Translations under genes and position numbers: made by a program
In this document: one piece after another, positions 36,274-45,605 of the stretch
Numbering within the stretch: the first letter of the stretch is position 1
Layout: each line of letters opens with the position of its first letter
The notes under the pieces: model-generated
What the model was told of the DNA's origin: nothing
Seen by the model: only the letters and a program-made list of their open reading frames with translations
Databases searched by the model: none
Origin: DATESN01 sp035270785
Lineage (GTDB): Bacteria; Bacillota; Clostridia; Lachnospirales; Lachnospiraceae
Length of the DNA: 64,000 nt
Assembly (NCBI GenBank): GCA_035270785.1
Contig: DATESN010000075.1
Span: forward strand, 1-64,000
Reading direction: 5' to 3'

Positions 36274-37623
36274 ATGGAATATTTGAAGTCTAATCAATTG
36301 TCACTGATGGATAAATTGGGAATACTAACAGATGCTGCGAAATACGACGTGGCTTGTACCAGTAGTGGTGTTGATAGAAAGGGAACAGGAAACGGCATTG
36401 GTAATGCCATTGCTCCTGGAATATGCCATAGCTTTAGTGCGGATGGTAGATGTATTTCTTTGTTGAAGATTTTATTTACGAATGAATGTATTTATGATTG
36501 CAAATATTGTATAAATCGCAAATCAAATGATGTTGTTAGAGTATCCTTCACGCCTGAAGAAGTTTGTGAACTTACCATGGGTTTTTACCGACGCAATTAT
36601 ATCGAAGGACTGTTCCTAAGCTCTGGAATCCTTTTTAGTCCTGACTATACAATGGAACTAATCTATCAAACTATTTATAAATTGAGGATGCAGTATCATT
36701 TCCAAGGCTATATTCATGTTAAGGCTATTCCTGGAACCAATCCCTTATTGATACAAAAATTAGGGCTGATTGTAGATAGAATGAGTGTGAATCTAGAACT
36801 ACCAACAGCGGAGGGACTTAAAAAGTTGGCTCCCAATAAACATCGAAACAATATACTAGCACCTATGCGGCAAATTCAAACAAGTATCAAACAAAATAAA
36901 AATGAAATTGTACTATACAAAAATGCGCCTCGCTTCGTACCTGGTGGACAATCAACCCAAATGATAATTGGAGCTACCGGAGAAAATGATTATCAGATTA
37001 TGTCTGTTTCAGAAAACTTATATCAGAAGTTTGAATTAAAAAGAGTGTTTTATTCTGCCTTCGTGCATGTAAATGAAGATAAAGATTTGCCAGCCCTTCC
37101 CGGTGGCCCCCCGCTACTTAGAGAACATCGACTGTATCAAGCTGATTGGCTCCTACGATTTTATGGATTTACAGCTAGTGAATTACTAAGTGAAGAAAGA
37201 CCAAACTTTAACATTCACTTCGATCCAAAATGTGATTGGGCATTACGGCATTTGGAGTTATTTCCAGTTGAAATAAATCGTGCTCCCTATGAAAGCGTTG
37301 TCAGAATTCCAGGAATTGGTGTTAAAAGTGCTATGCGAATTATGGGTGCAAGAAAAAACGGCAATTTAACATTTCCGGATTTGAAGAAAATGGGTGTAGT
37401 ATTAAAACGAGCCCTTTATTTTATTACCTGTAATGGGAAAATGATGTATAACACTAAAATTGAAGAGGATTATATTACAAGAAACCTTTTGTCAATAAAA
37501 GAAAAATTACCTTTTGACAGAAATCATGTCACTTATAAACAGTTATCCCTTTTTGATGATCAAACATTTGATTCACAACCATCTATTGTAGATGGTAATC
37601 TTGCCCTGTTTGGGCAATTGTAA
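36274..37623 (+). CDS. radical SAM protein with C-terminal HhH, putative DNA repair/modification enzyme
   Basis: This 449-residue protein has the radical SAM cluster CIYDCKYC (Cys72, 76, 79) in a CxxxCxxC spacing. A C-terminal helix-hairpin-helix, VRIPGIGVKSAMRIMGARK (about 337-355), would bind DNA non-specifically. This architecture matches the family known as the putative DNA modification/repair radical SAM protein, whose reaction is not known. In many genomes it neighbours a partner domain fused to a uracil-DNA glycosylase. The partner gene follows here at 37690. GGGAGG precedes the start and a LexA-like site lies upstream. Confidence 0.9.
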   Translation: MEYLKSNQLSLMDKLGILTDAAKYDVACTSSGVDRKGTGNGIGNAIAPGICHSFSADGRCISLLKILFTNECIYDCKYCINRKSNDVVRVSFTPEEVCELTMGFYRRNYIEGLFLSSGILFSPDYTMELIYQTIYKLRMQYHFQGYIHVKAIPGTNPLLIQKLGLIVDRMSVNLELPTAEGLKKLAPNKHRNNILAPMRQIQTSIKQNKNEIVLYKNAPRFVPGGQSTQMIIGATGENDYQIMSVSENLYQKFELKRVFYSAFVHVNEDKDLPALPGGPPLLREHRLYQADWLLRFYGFTASELLSEERPNFNIHFDPKCDWALRHLELFPVEINRAPYESVVRIPGIGVKSAMRIMGARKNGNLTFPDLKKMGVVLKRALYFITCNGKMMYNTKIEEDYITRNLLSIKEKLPFDRNHVTYKQLSLFDDQTFDSQPSIVDGNLALFGQL

Positions 37624-37689
37624 CATTTAAAATGATTTGTTCGAATAATTGGAAAAAAACGTTGATACTTAAATAGATAGGAAAAGTAT

Positions 37690-38457
37690 ATGGAAGAAAC
37701 AATATTAGTATGTGACGATTCATTTGTGGGCATTTTTACTGGAGTATATGAAGCGTATGCAAGAAAGCTTCATCATGAGTTGACTAGAATTCAAATTGGT
37801 AAGGAAGAGAACCTTCGATTGTTTGCAGAATATATAGTGATAGAACCAAGCGAAGAAAAAACAGTGAAAGTTTCTAGAACGCTACAAAAAAGGTTGGGTG
37901 AAGAGGTATATAACACTCTTTGTAGGGCACTTGCATCTAAAGATAGTCAAAAAGGGGATACTGTTTACCATACCATTGTTCTTGCCCTTGGGGAAAAGGG
38001 AAATAAGGTAATGGAAAATTTACAAAATGATTATGTACGAAAAGTGTTTGAATTATCTAGATATGTTTGGGGAGAGATTCATCACTTATATGGATTTCTT
38101 CGTTTTGAAGAAATGGAAAATGGCGTTCTTTTTTCTAAAATTGGCCCTAAAAATAATATCATAACTTTTTTAGCACCACATTTTTCAGAGCGTTTTCCCA
38201 CCGAAAATTATATCATTTTTGATGAGACTAGGAATGTATATGCCGTTCATCCAGCAAGAAATCAGTGGTTCTTAGTGACGGGAGATGAATTTGCAAGGGA
38301 TTTATCAAATAGATATAGTGATAAAGAATTGGAAATTCAAGAACTTTTCAGATACTTCTGTCATAAAATTGCAATAAAGGAACGTATTAATCCCTCATTG
38401 CAAAGAAATATGCTCCCAATTCGATTCCGAGAGTATATGACGGAATTTCAGCAGTAA
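37690..38457 (+). CDS. TIGR03915-like partner of the radical SAM DNA protein (DUF4130)
   Basis: The 255-residue protein begins ETILVCDDSFVGIFTGVYEAY, has FELSRYVWGEIHHLYGFLRFEE in the middle and FLAPHFSERFPTENYIIFDETRN near residue 170. I recognise this as the conserved partner of the radical SAM protein. In other bacteria it is joined to a family-4 uracil-DNA glycosylase, but here the glycosylase part is absent. It has no catalytic motif I can name. The gene is 66 bp downstream of its partner and probably co-transcribed, implying a joint role on DNA lesions. Confidence 0.82.
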   Translation: MEETILVCDDSFVGIFTGVYEAYARKLHHELTRIQIGKEENLRLFAEYIVIEPSEEKTVKVSRTLQKRLGEEVYNTLCRALASKDSQKGDTVYHTIVLALGEKGNKVMENLQNDYVRKVFELSRYVWGEIHHLYGFLRFEEMENGVLFSKIGPKNNIITFLAPHFSERFPTENYIIFDETRNVYAVHPARNQWFLVTGDEFARDLSNRYSDKELEIQELFRYFCHKIAIKERINPSLQRNMLPIRFREYMTEFQQ

Positions 38458-38734
38458 TGATAGAATGAAAGTACCATATTTAGGTAATATTCATAATATG
38501 CTTAGTTCCATTCATTTTAATTACTATCCTTTGTGTAAGAATGACAATATAAATTCATACAATTAAAAATTATTTAATAATGGTTGGAGTTTATTATTTT
38601 ATTGTAATAATGTATCGAAAAAAGAACTTTACATTTTATGAAAATTATTATAGTATTTTCATTACTAAGTTACTAAGTAGCAATGGTTCCTGAAAAACGT
38701 GGTAGTTTTTCGTATTTGAAAGGATGATAGGTTT

Positions 38735-38971
38735 ATGAAACAGACAATAGAACGTAAGATTAAAATGAGACCAGACGAAGCAAAACAGTTTGTAAGTATT
38801 GCATGTAGATGCGATTTTGATATTGACATATCATATAATCGTTATGTTGTAGATGCCAAATCTATTTTAGGCGTGTTGGGATTAGATTTTTCCCATATTC
38901 TTACAGTAAGTTACAATGGATATAACGAAGAATTAGAGAATTGCCTTAAAAGTTATTCGGTTGCTTGTTAG
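38735..38971 (+). CDS. HPr-like protein lacking the active-site His15
   Basis: This 78-residue protein has the length and the second half of HPr: VVDAKSILGVLGL with Ser43 equivalent to the regulatory Ser46, then SYNGYNEELENCL. The first half lacks the LHARPA active loop; aligned on Ser46, position 15 falls on Arg12, and the only His is His54. It therefore cannot carry a PTS phosphate on His15, but HPr kinase might still modify the Ser. B. subtilis Crh shows the same pattern of loss at 15 with Ser46 kept. AAGGATG precedes the start. It is monocistronic with its own terminator. Confidence 0.78.
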   Translation: MKQTIERKIKMRPDEAKQFVSIACRCDFDIDISYNRYVVDAKSILGVLGLDFSHILTVSYNGYNEELENCLKSYSVAC

Positions 38972-39021
38972 GAATTGTATTACAGATATTGCTCATAGAT
39001 AATAAAAGTTTCTAAGAATTG

Positions 39022-39067
39022 ACTCCCTTTTTCAGATAGAGTAAACTATCTAAAGTGGGAGTTTTTT
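39022..39067 (+). terminator. terminator after the HPr-like gene
   Basis: ACTCCC (39022-39027) pairs with GGGAGT (39057-39062), with an inner AGATAG/CTATCT stem, followed by U residues. Confidence 0.8.
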
Positions 39068-39090
39068 ATATTAATTAGGGGGTGGACTAC

Positions 39091-41487
39091 GTGGATATCT
39101 ATATATCTGTCAGGAATTTAGTAGAGTTTATTTTACGTTCAGGTAATATTGATAATAGAAGAACCGTAGTCGCTGATAACGTATTACAAGAAGGTAGTCG
39201 GATTCATCGAATGCTACAAAAGAAGATGGGATCTAATTATGATGCTGAGGTTTCGTTGAAGCATGTAATTCCAACAGAAAATTATAATATCATTATTGAT
39301 GGCCGTGCAGATGGTGTCATTAATGAGGGCGAAAAAGGGTTTGTCATTGACGAAATCAAGAGCACATTTAAGGATATCTCTAGAATAAAAGAGCCACTGT
39401 CCATTCATTTGGCACAGGCAAAATGTTATGCATATATTTATGCCCTTCAAAATAATCTAGATACAATTGGTATAAGAATGACATATTGTCATATTGAAAC
39501 AGAAGAATTAAAATACTTTTTTGAAGACTATACCTTTGGGGAAATAGAAGGGTGGTTTTTGGAAGTGATAGAGAAATATAAGGTGTGGGCTGACTTTCAA
39601 TTTGAGTGGAAGACAATAAGAACATCTACTATAAAGTCTATGGAGTTTCCATTTCCTTATAGGGAGGGCCAAAAGGATCTTGTAACTTATGTATACCAAA
39701 CGATATACCATAAAAGAAAACTCTTTTTAGAGGCGCCAACAGGTGTTGGAAAAACTATTTCAACCATCTTCCCTGCAATAAAAGCCATAGGAGAGGATTT
39801 GGGAGAAAAGATATTTTATTTAACTGCAAAAACAATTACACGAACAGTAGCAGAGGATACCTATCAGTTGTTACGATCTACTGGACTTAGATTTAAAACG
39901 GTTACGATTACCGCAAAAGATAAGATTTGTCCCAGGGAAGAGGTGGAATGCAATCCCATAGCTTGTCCACTTGCAAAGGGACATTTCAATAGAATCAATG
40001 ATGCAATTTACGATTTGTTAACTAACGAAGATAATTTTACTAGAGAAAATATTGAAATTTATGCAATCAAGCATCAAGTATGTCCTTTTGAAATGTGTCT
40101 TGATATGAGTTTATTTAGCGATGGAATTATATGTGATTATAACTATGTCTTTGATCCTCATGTCTATTTGCGACGTTATTTTAGTGAAGGAAATAAGGGA
40201 GTTTATTTTTTCCTAATTGACGAAGCGCATAATTTGGTTGATCGTGGACGCCAAATGTACAGCGCCACCTTACGTAAAGAAGATTTTTTAGCCCTAAAAA
40301 AGGAATTGGCATCCACTGATATTAAAATGGAAAAGCTTTTAGAGAAATGTAATAAAGAGTTACTTTTTTTAAAAAGAGAATGTGAGACTTATGCAGTCAA
40401 CCCATATATTGAACCTTTTGTAATAAGTTTAAATCGTTTGTGTTCGGTAATAGATAAGTATTTAGAAGATCATGATGACGGTGAGGTCAGAAAGAAAGTA
40501 TTAGAGTTTTACTTTATAATTACTCATTTTCTCGCCACATATGAGCTCTTAGATGACAACTACGTCATATATACGGAGATGGAATCAGATGGTTGTTTTG
40601 CTCTCAGGTTGTTTTGTGTGAATCCTTCCGTAAATCTAAAAATGTGTATGGCTAAGGGGAGAAGTTCGGTTCTTTTTTCAGCAACGCTATTACCTATCCA
40701 ATATTATAAAAATCTATTAGGAGGAGATGAACTAGATTATGAAGTTTATGCCCAGTCTACATTTGCTCCCAATAAGAAAGCGTTAATCATTGGAAGTGAT
40801 GTGACTAGTAAATATTCAAGACGATCGGATATGGAATACCATAATATTGCTAGTTATATACAGAAAATTATTGGAGAGCGCAGCGGAAATTATATGATTT
40901 TTTTCCCATCCCATACTTTTTTACGTAGGGTTTATGAAACCTTCATGGAATACTTTTATGAAGAAAAGAATATGGAATGTATCGTTCAAGAAAATAGTAT
41001 GAATGAATGCGCTAGAGAACTGTTTTTAAGACGATTTATGGGAAATGAAACATGCGATTTAGAGGATAAAATTTATTATCCAATTGAATTTGAAGAAGAG
41101 AAGAGCTTGTTAGGGTTCTGTGTGTTAGGTGGTTTATTTAGTGAAGGAATTGATTTGAAAAATGATTCACTGATTGGTGCCATTATAATTGGAACAGGAA
41201 TGCCGCAAGTATGTAATGAAAATGAAATACTGAAAAATTATTTCGATGAATTGGGTGATAGCGGTTTTGATTATGCCTATCGATATCCAGGAATGAATAA
41301 AGTCCTTCAAGCTGCTGGAAGGGTTATTAGAACACAAGAAGACATCGGAGTAATTGCACTTTTGGATGAGAGATTTCTTGAATTTTCTTATCAAAAAATG
41401 TTCCCAAGAGAATGGGAACATTTTGAAGTTGTTACGGGTGATCAAATTGCAAAGAGGGTAGAACGGTTTTGGAATGAATGGTTATAG
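39091..41487 (+). CDS. PD-(D/E)XK nuclease fused to XPD/DinG-type Fe-S DNA helicase
   Basis: The GTG start at 39091 is preferred for its spacing from AGGGGG, giving 798 residues; GTG 39082 is also possible. The N-terminal RecB/Cas4-like nuclease (about 1-190) keeps His39, Asp in IDGRAD (about 70), the ExK pair in DEIKST (88-90) and QxxxY (109-113). The helicase part has Walker A APTGVGKT, DEAH and several Cys (KIC, VEC, IAC, QVC, EMC) for the XPD-type Fe-S cluster. It ends with the AAGRVIR block of superfamily 2. It probably unwinds and trims damaged or structured DNA. Its 3' end overlaps nfo by 6 bp in a convergent arrangement. Confidence 0.88.
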   Translation: MDIYISVRNLVEFILRSGNIDNRRTVVADNVLQEGSRIHRMLQKKMGSNYDAEVSLKHVIPTENYNIIIDGRADGVINEGEKGFVIDEIKSTFKDISRIKEPLSIHLAQAKCYAYIYALQNNLDTIGIRMTYCHIETEELKYFFEDYTFGEIEGWFLEVIEKYKVWADFQFEWKTIRTSTIKSMEFPFPYREGQKDLVTYVYQTIYHKRKLFLEAPTGVGKTISTIFPAIKAIGEDLGEKIFYLTAKTITRTVAEDTYQLLRSTGLRFKTVTITAKDKICPREEVECNPIACPLAKGHFNRINDAIYDLLTNEDNFTRENIEIYAIKHQVCPFEMCLDMSLFSDGIICDYNYVFDPHVYLRRYFSEGNKGVYFFLIDEAHNLVDRGRQMYSATLRKEDFLALKKELASTDIKMEKLLEKCNKELLFLKRECETYAVNPYIEPFVISLNRLCSVIDKYLEDHDDGEVRKKVLEFYFIITHFLATYELLDDNYVIYTEMESDGCFALRLFCVNPSVNLKMCMAKGRSSVLFSATLLPIQYYKNLLGGDELDYEVYAQSTFAPNKKALIIGSDVTSKYSRRSDMEYHNIASYIQKIIGERSGNYMIFFPSHTFLRRVYETFMEYFYEEKNMECIVQENSMNECARELFLRRFMGNETCDLEDKIYYPIEFEEEKSLLGFCVLGGLFSEGIDLKNDSLIGAIIIGTGMPQVCNENEILKNYFDELGDSGFDYAYRYPGMNKVLQAAGRVIRTQEDIGVIALLDERFLEFSYQKMFPREWEHFEVVTGDQIAKRVERFWNEWL

Positions 41488-42339
41488 ACTCAATTTAGTA
41501 ATTTCATCTTTGTACGGAGCTACTAAGATATTTGGATTCGTAATTGATGGCCTATAAGGCGTTTCTAAAATCTTAGGAATGTCCATAAAAGAAGGATGAT
41601 GAACAATGTAACGAAGTGCATCAAATCCAATTGTTCCATCATTAATATTAGCATGCCTATCTTTTGATGCACCCATGATATTCTTGCTATCATTAATGTG
41701 GAAGGCTGCTATTTGATTTTTGCCTAATAAATAGTCAAACTCTTTCATAACCCCATCAAAATCATGTACGATATCATATCCAGCATCATTTGTATGACAA
41801 GTATCGAAACATACACGAAGTTTATCATTATACTTCACACCGTCATAAATTGAGGCTATTTCCTCAAAGGTTCTTCCAATCTCAGAACCTTTTCCAGACA
41901 TGGTCTCTAATGCAATCATACATTTTGTATCAGAGGTCAAGACTTCGTTGATACCTTCTATTATTTTTGCAATTCCAATTTCACTTCCGGCTTTAACATG
42001 AGAACCAGGATGTAATACTAAAATCTGGCTTCCCATTGCGGTACTTCGCTCCAATTCAATTGCTAAAAATTCCACGGCTAGCTTAAAGATATCTGGGTTA
42101 ATGGTATTAGCAAGATTTATAATATAGGGAGCATGTACAATAAATTCATGTATATTGTGATCACGCATATAGTCCCATCCAGCATCTATATTTAATTGTG
42201 AGATATCTTTTCTTCTGGTGTTTTGTGGAGCACCGGTATATACCATAAAGGTGTTTGCACCATAAGATACGGCTTCTTTAGCAGAACCAAGAAACATTTC
42301 TTTACCACTCATTCCAACATGAGAACCTAATTTTAACAT
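41482..42339 (-). CDS. nfo: endonuclease IV (AP endonuclease)
   Basis: This 285-residue TIM-barrel enzyme cuts DNA 5' to abasic sites and trims 3' blocks using three zinc ions. All ligand blocks are visible: GSHVG, HAPYIINLA, LHPGSH, ALETM, CFDTCHTNDAGYD, HINDSK and KDRHANINDG. The length is normal. It overlaps the end of the helicase gene on the other strand, and both fit base-excision or single-strand repair. The RBS GAAAGGAA lies just upstream on the minus strand, with a TATAAT-like -10 box near 42373-42378. Confidence 0.96.
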   Translation of the reverse strand: MLKLGSHVGMSGKEMFLGSAKEAVSYGANTFMVYTGAPQNTRRKDISQLNIDAGWDYMRDHNIHEFIVHAPYIINLANTINPDIFKLAVEFLAIELERSTAMGSQILVLHPGSHVKAGSEIGIAKIIEGINEVLTSDTKCMIALETMSGKGSEIGRTFEEIASIYDGVKYNDKLRVCFDTCHTNDAGYDIVHDFDGVMKEFDYLLGKNQIAAFHINDSKNIMGASKDRHANINDGTIGFDALRYIVHHPSFMDIPKILETPYRPSITNPNILVAPYKDEITKLSL

Positions 42340-42768
42340 GTAATATTTCCTTTCTAGTGTGTTTGCCTAATTATATCATAGTATTATGATAGATTAGTGA
42401 GAAAAAATATTATATAATGAATAGCAGGTGTTATGAAATATGAACAGCAGGGTTTAGTAGACATAAGTTAGGCCACCAATAGATGTTATGTTATTAGTAC
42501 TAAGGTCACGAATAAGTAAATATGACAGATGATATGCCAAGTATTTGCAAGTTTATCAGTCAAAATGATATTTGAATTGACTGTCATTTTATGTGGATAA
42601 GTATGTGGAAATTGGGGATTTCTCTTACAATTTTAGGAATAATAAAAAAAACATACTAAAAATACATTATTTTTTTGCAAGTTAAGTTTCATAAATCAAC
42701 ATTTTACGACAAAAATTATGTTAACGTAAATAAAAGTCGAAAAGTTATACACATTGGGAGGAATTGTT
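42340..42768. other. 429-bp divergent intergenic region
   Basis: It holds the nfo promoter on the minus strand near 42373 and the leader of the glycosidase gene. CAGTCAA (42557-42563) and TTGACTG (42577-42583) form a 7-bp inverted repeat followed by a U-rich stretch, too weak to call a terminator. No convincing reading frame or RNA gene was seen, apart from the cre-like site at 42719. Confidence 0.5.
42719..42732 (+). promoter_or_regulatory. possible CcpA (cre-like) site
   Basis: TGTTAACGTAAATA matches the cre pattern TGWNANCGNTNWCA at all but two fixed positions, 37 bp before the glycosidase start. Carbon catabolite control of a glycosidase would be expected. The match is modest and may be chance in AT-rich DNA. 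Confidence 0.3.
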
Positions 42769-44079
42769 ATGTGGGCATATGAAAGTGTTTTTTATCAAAT
42801 CTATCCATTGGGATTTTGTGGCGCCCCCTTTGAAAATGATGGAGTATTACATTCTAGAATAAGTAAGGTGAATGAATGGATTCCACATATTAAGAAATTA
42901 GGTGCGAATGCTATTTATTTTTCACCTGTATTTGAATCAGACACACATGGATATAATACAAGGGATTATCAAAAGATAGATGTAAGACTTGGAACAAATA
43001 AGGATTTCCAAGAGGTTTGTGAAAATTTACATGGGCTAGGTATCAAGATTGTTTTGGATGGAGTTTTCAATCATGTGGGTAGAGGTTTTTGGGCATTCCA
43101 GGATGTTTTAGAAAATAGGGATCATTCGAAGTATCAAAACTGGTTTCATCTAGATTTTTCTGGAAATTCTAATTATAATGATGGCTTATGGTATGAGGGC
43201 TGGGAGGGTAATTATGATTTAGTCAAGTTGAATTTACAAAATGAAGAAGTTATTTGCCATATCTTTGAAAGTGTAAAACAGTGGATAGAAGAATTTGATA
43301 TTGATGGATTAAGACTTGACGTTGCATATTGCTTAGACCATAACTTTGTACGAAGATTAAGAAAATATACAGAAAGTCTAAAAAAAGATTTCTATTTACT
43401 AGGTGAGATGCTTCATGGTGATCATAGTCAAATGGTAAATGAGGATATGCTACATTCATCAACTAACTATGAATGTTATAAGGGATTATATTCAAGCTTC
43501 AATAGTATGAATATGTTTGAGATTAATCATTCTTTGTTACGACAATTTGGACCAGATCATTTTGCTATTTACAAAGGAAAACATCTACTATCCTTTGTTG
43601 ATAACCATGATGTTAGTAGAATTTCAAGTGTTTTAACAAATAAGGAGCATCTTCCATTAATCTATGCCCTGTGTTTTGGTATGCCTGGAATTCCATGCAT
43701 ATATTATGGTAGCGAATGGGGGGCAGACGGAAATAAAATGGAAGGTGACCAAGCACTTAGGGCCTCCTTTGATAAGCCGATAGAATGTGAGCTTTCAGAA
43801 TTCATAGGTAAATTAGCCGTTGCAAAAAGAAATAGCAAGGCACTTAATTATGGTGATTTTTCTTCCCTGTTACTAACAAATAGACAGTGTATATTTGAAA
43901 GAAAGATGAGTGATGAAAGGGTTTTGGTTGTAATTAACTGTGACTATGAAAGTTATGTGACACATTTTAATGTGGGATATAGTAAGGCGATTGATTTAAT
44001 AACGGGAAATAAACATGAGTTAAAAGATGGGTATATCCTTCCTCCTTATTGTGCTTATTTCTTAAAAATAGATGATTAG
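42769..44079 (+). CDS. GH13 alpha-amylase-family glycosidase, cytoplasmic
   Basis: GGGAGGAA before 42769 sets the start (436 residues). There is no signal peptide, so it acts inside the cell, probably on maltodextrins. GH13 motifs are DGVFNHVG, GLRLDVA (nucleophile Asp184), LLGEMLHG (acid/base Glu213) and FVDNHDVSR (Asp281). The short N-terminus without a starch-binding or neopullulanase N domain is notable. It may be an alpha-glucosidase or cyclomaltodextrinase relative; specificity cannot be told. It is monocistronic. Confidence 0.9.
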   Translation: MWAYESVFYQIYPLGFCGAPFENDGVLHSRISKVNEWIPHIKKLGANAIYFSPVFESDTHGYNTRDYQKIDVRLGTNKDFQEVCENLHGLGIKIVLDGVFNHVGRGFWAFQDVLENRDHSKYQNWFHLDFSGNSNYNDGLWYEGWEGNYDLVKLNLQNEEVICHIFESVKQWIEEFDIDGLRLDVAYCLDHNFVRRLRKYTESLKKDFYLLGEMLHGDHSQMVNEDMLHSSTNYECYKGLYSSFNSMNMFEINHSLLRQFGPDHFAIYKGKHLLSFVDNHDVSRISSVLTNKEHLPLIYALCFGMPGIPCIYYGSEWGADGNKMEGDQALRASFDKPIECELSEFIGKLAVAKRNSKALNYGDFSSLLLTNRQCIFERKMSDERVLVVINCDYESYVTHFNVGYSKAIDLITGNKHELKDGYILPPYCAYFLKIDD

Positions 44080-44209
44080 TTTTTTAAGAAAAATAGATTC
44101 GTTTTACAAAAGAGTGAATCGGGTATATAATAGGGTTTTGACAAAATTATTTGAATATTTTGTGAATAAATATAGTATATTTTTATACATGTAGAATTAG
44201 GAGCAGGTT

Positions 44210-45586
44210 ATGATAGAAAATAAAAAAAAGACAGAGTGGTCAACTACACAGATGATTATCTTTGGATTTTTATCAGCCATATTGGTTGGAACATTTATGT
44301 TATGTCTGCCGTTTGCATCTGCGAGTGGAAAGGCAACACCCATTATTGACGCATTATTTACGGCTACAACATCAGTATGCGTTACGGGATTAGTAATTGT
44401 TAATACCTTTGAATATTGGAGTGTTTTCGGACAAGTAATTATATTATTACTCATTCAATTTGGGGGTTTAGGAATTGTCACGTTTACAACATCATTGATG
44501 TTGATTATTGGTAGAAAGGTAACCTTGAAGGATCGATTATTGATTGAAGATGCATTCAATCTGAATACTCTATCAGGGCTAATTAGATTTCTAAGGAAGA
44601 TTTTGTTTGGAACTTTTATTATAGAAGGAACAGGTGCCATCTTCTATATGTTTACATTTATTCCAGAGTTTGGAATCACAAGGGGAATTTGGATATCAAT
44701 TTTTAATTCCATTTCAGCTTTTTGTAATGCAGGCATTGATATTATAGGACCAGATAGTCTTATGCCTTATGTTACAAATCCTTGGATTAACCTAGTTACT
44801 ATGTCTTTGATTATATTGGGTGGAATTGGTTTTATTGTTTGGTGGGATGTTTTAAGGGTTTTAAAATTATATAAACAAAAAGAAATTTTAAGAAATAAAA
44901 TAATGAATAAATTAAATTTACATTCAAAGATTGTTATAACAACCACATTTTTCTTAATTGTTGGAGGTGCTTTACTGATTTTTTTACTTGAATTCGACAA
45001 CCCTGCAACAATAGGCCACCTATCGGGTGGAAATAAATTGATAGCTTCTTTTTTTGAATCAGTGACCACTAGAACAGCAGGATTTTTAACTGTTTCGCAA
45101 AAAGGGTTAAAAGATTCAACGGTGGTGGTTTGTATGTTATTAATGTTTATTGGTGGATCGCCCGTGGGTAGTGCCGGAGGTATAAAAACAACGACGATTG
45201 CGCTAGTATTTCTATCTGCACTTGCAACCATTAATGGACATGAAGAAGTTACTGCATATAAGAGAACCATTCCACTAAGGACAGTCCGTAAAGCAGTTTC
45301 TGTTACAGTCATTTTTTTAGTATGTTTAATGGTACTTACCATTTTATTATCAATTGTTGTTAAAGGTAGCTTTATGGATATTGCCTTTGAAACGGTTAGT
45401 GCAATGGGTACCGTGGGACTTTCCAGAGATTTCACAACATCATTGAACTTTACAGGAAAAGTGATTATAATCATATGTATGTATTTGGGAAGAATAGGAC
45501 CAATTTCCTTAGCCATAGCATTTAGCTTTAAACAAGGAAAGCGTAGCCTGAGATCATACGCAAAAGAAGATATAACGGTCGGTTAA
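44210..45586 (+). CDS. ktrB: KtrB/TrkH-type potassium channel subunit
   Basis: This 458-residue membrane protein has the four-fold repeated pore layout. Pore-loop signatures are visible: ATTSVCVTGLV, NSISAFCNAGID, ESVTTRTAGF and ETVSAMGTVGLSRD, each with the central Gly of the selectivity filter. It forms the K+/Na+ translocating unit and works with the cytoplasmic RCK ring encoded by the next gene. AGGAGCAGG precedes the start. The 17-bp gap to ktrA indicates an operon. Confidence 0.94.
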   Translation: MIENKKKTEWSTTQMIIFGFLSAILVGTFMLCLPFASASGKATPIIDALFTATTSVCVTGLVIVNTFEYWSVFGQVIILLLIQFGGLGIVTFTTSLMLIIGRKVTLKDRLLIEDAFNLNTLSGLIRFLRKILFGTFIIEGTGAIFYMFTFIPEFGITRGIWISIFNSISAFCNAGIDIIGPDSLMPYVTNPWINLVTMSLIILGGIGFIVWWDVLRVLKLYKQKEILRNKIMNKLNLHSKIVITTTFFLIVGGALLIFLLEFDNPATIGHLSGGNKLIASFFESVTTRTAGFLTVSQKGLKDSTVVVCMLLMFIGGSPVGSAGGIKTTTIALVFLSALATINGHEEVTAYKRTIPLRTVRKAVSVTVIFLVCLMVLTILLSIVVKGSFMDIAFETVSAMGTVGLSRDFTTSLNFTGKVIIIICMYLGRIGPISLAIAFSFKQGKRSLRSYAKEDITVG

Positions 45587-45605
45587 AATAAAAAGAGGTG
45601 TAGTG

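Noticed and set aside
39091..39660. A Cas4 gene of a CRISPR system
   Set aside because: The nuclease domain is fused to an XPD-type helicase and no other cas genes or repeats are near.
42557..42583. A small RNA or terminator in the nfo-glycosidase gap
   Set aside because: The stem is only 7 bp and the flanking U tract is weak. No promoter supports an RNA gene.
44767..45516. A 249-codon open frame antisense to ktrB
   Set aside because: It mirrors the ktrB codons, has no RBS and shows no family features. KtrB on the plus strand is certain.
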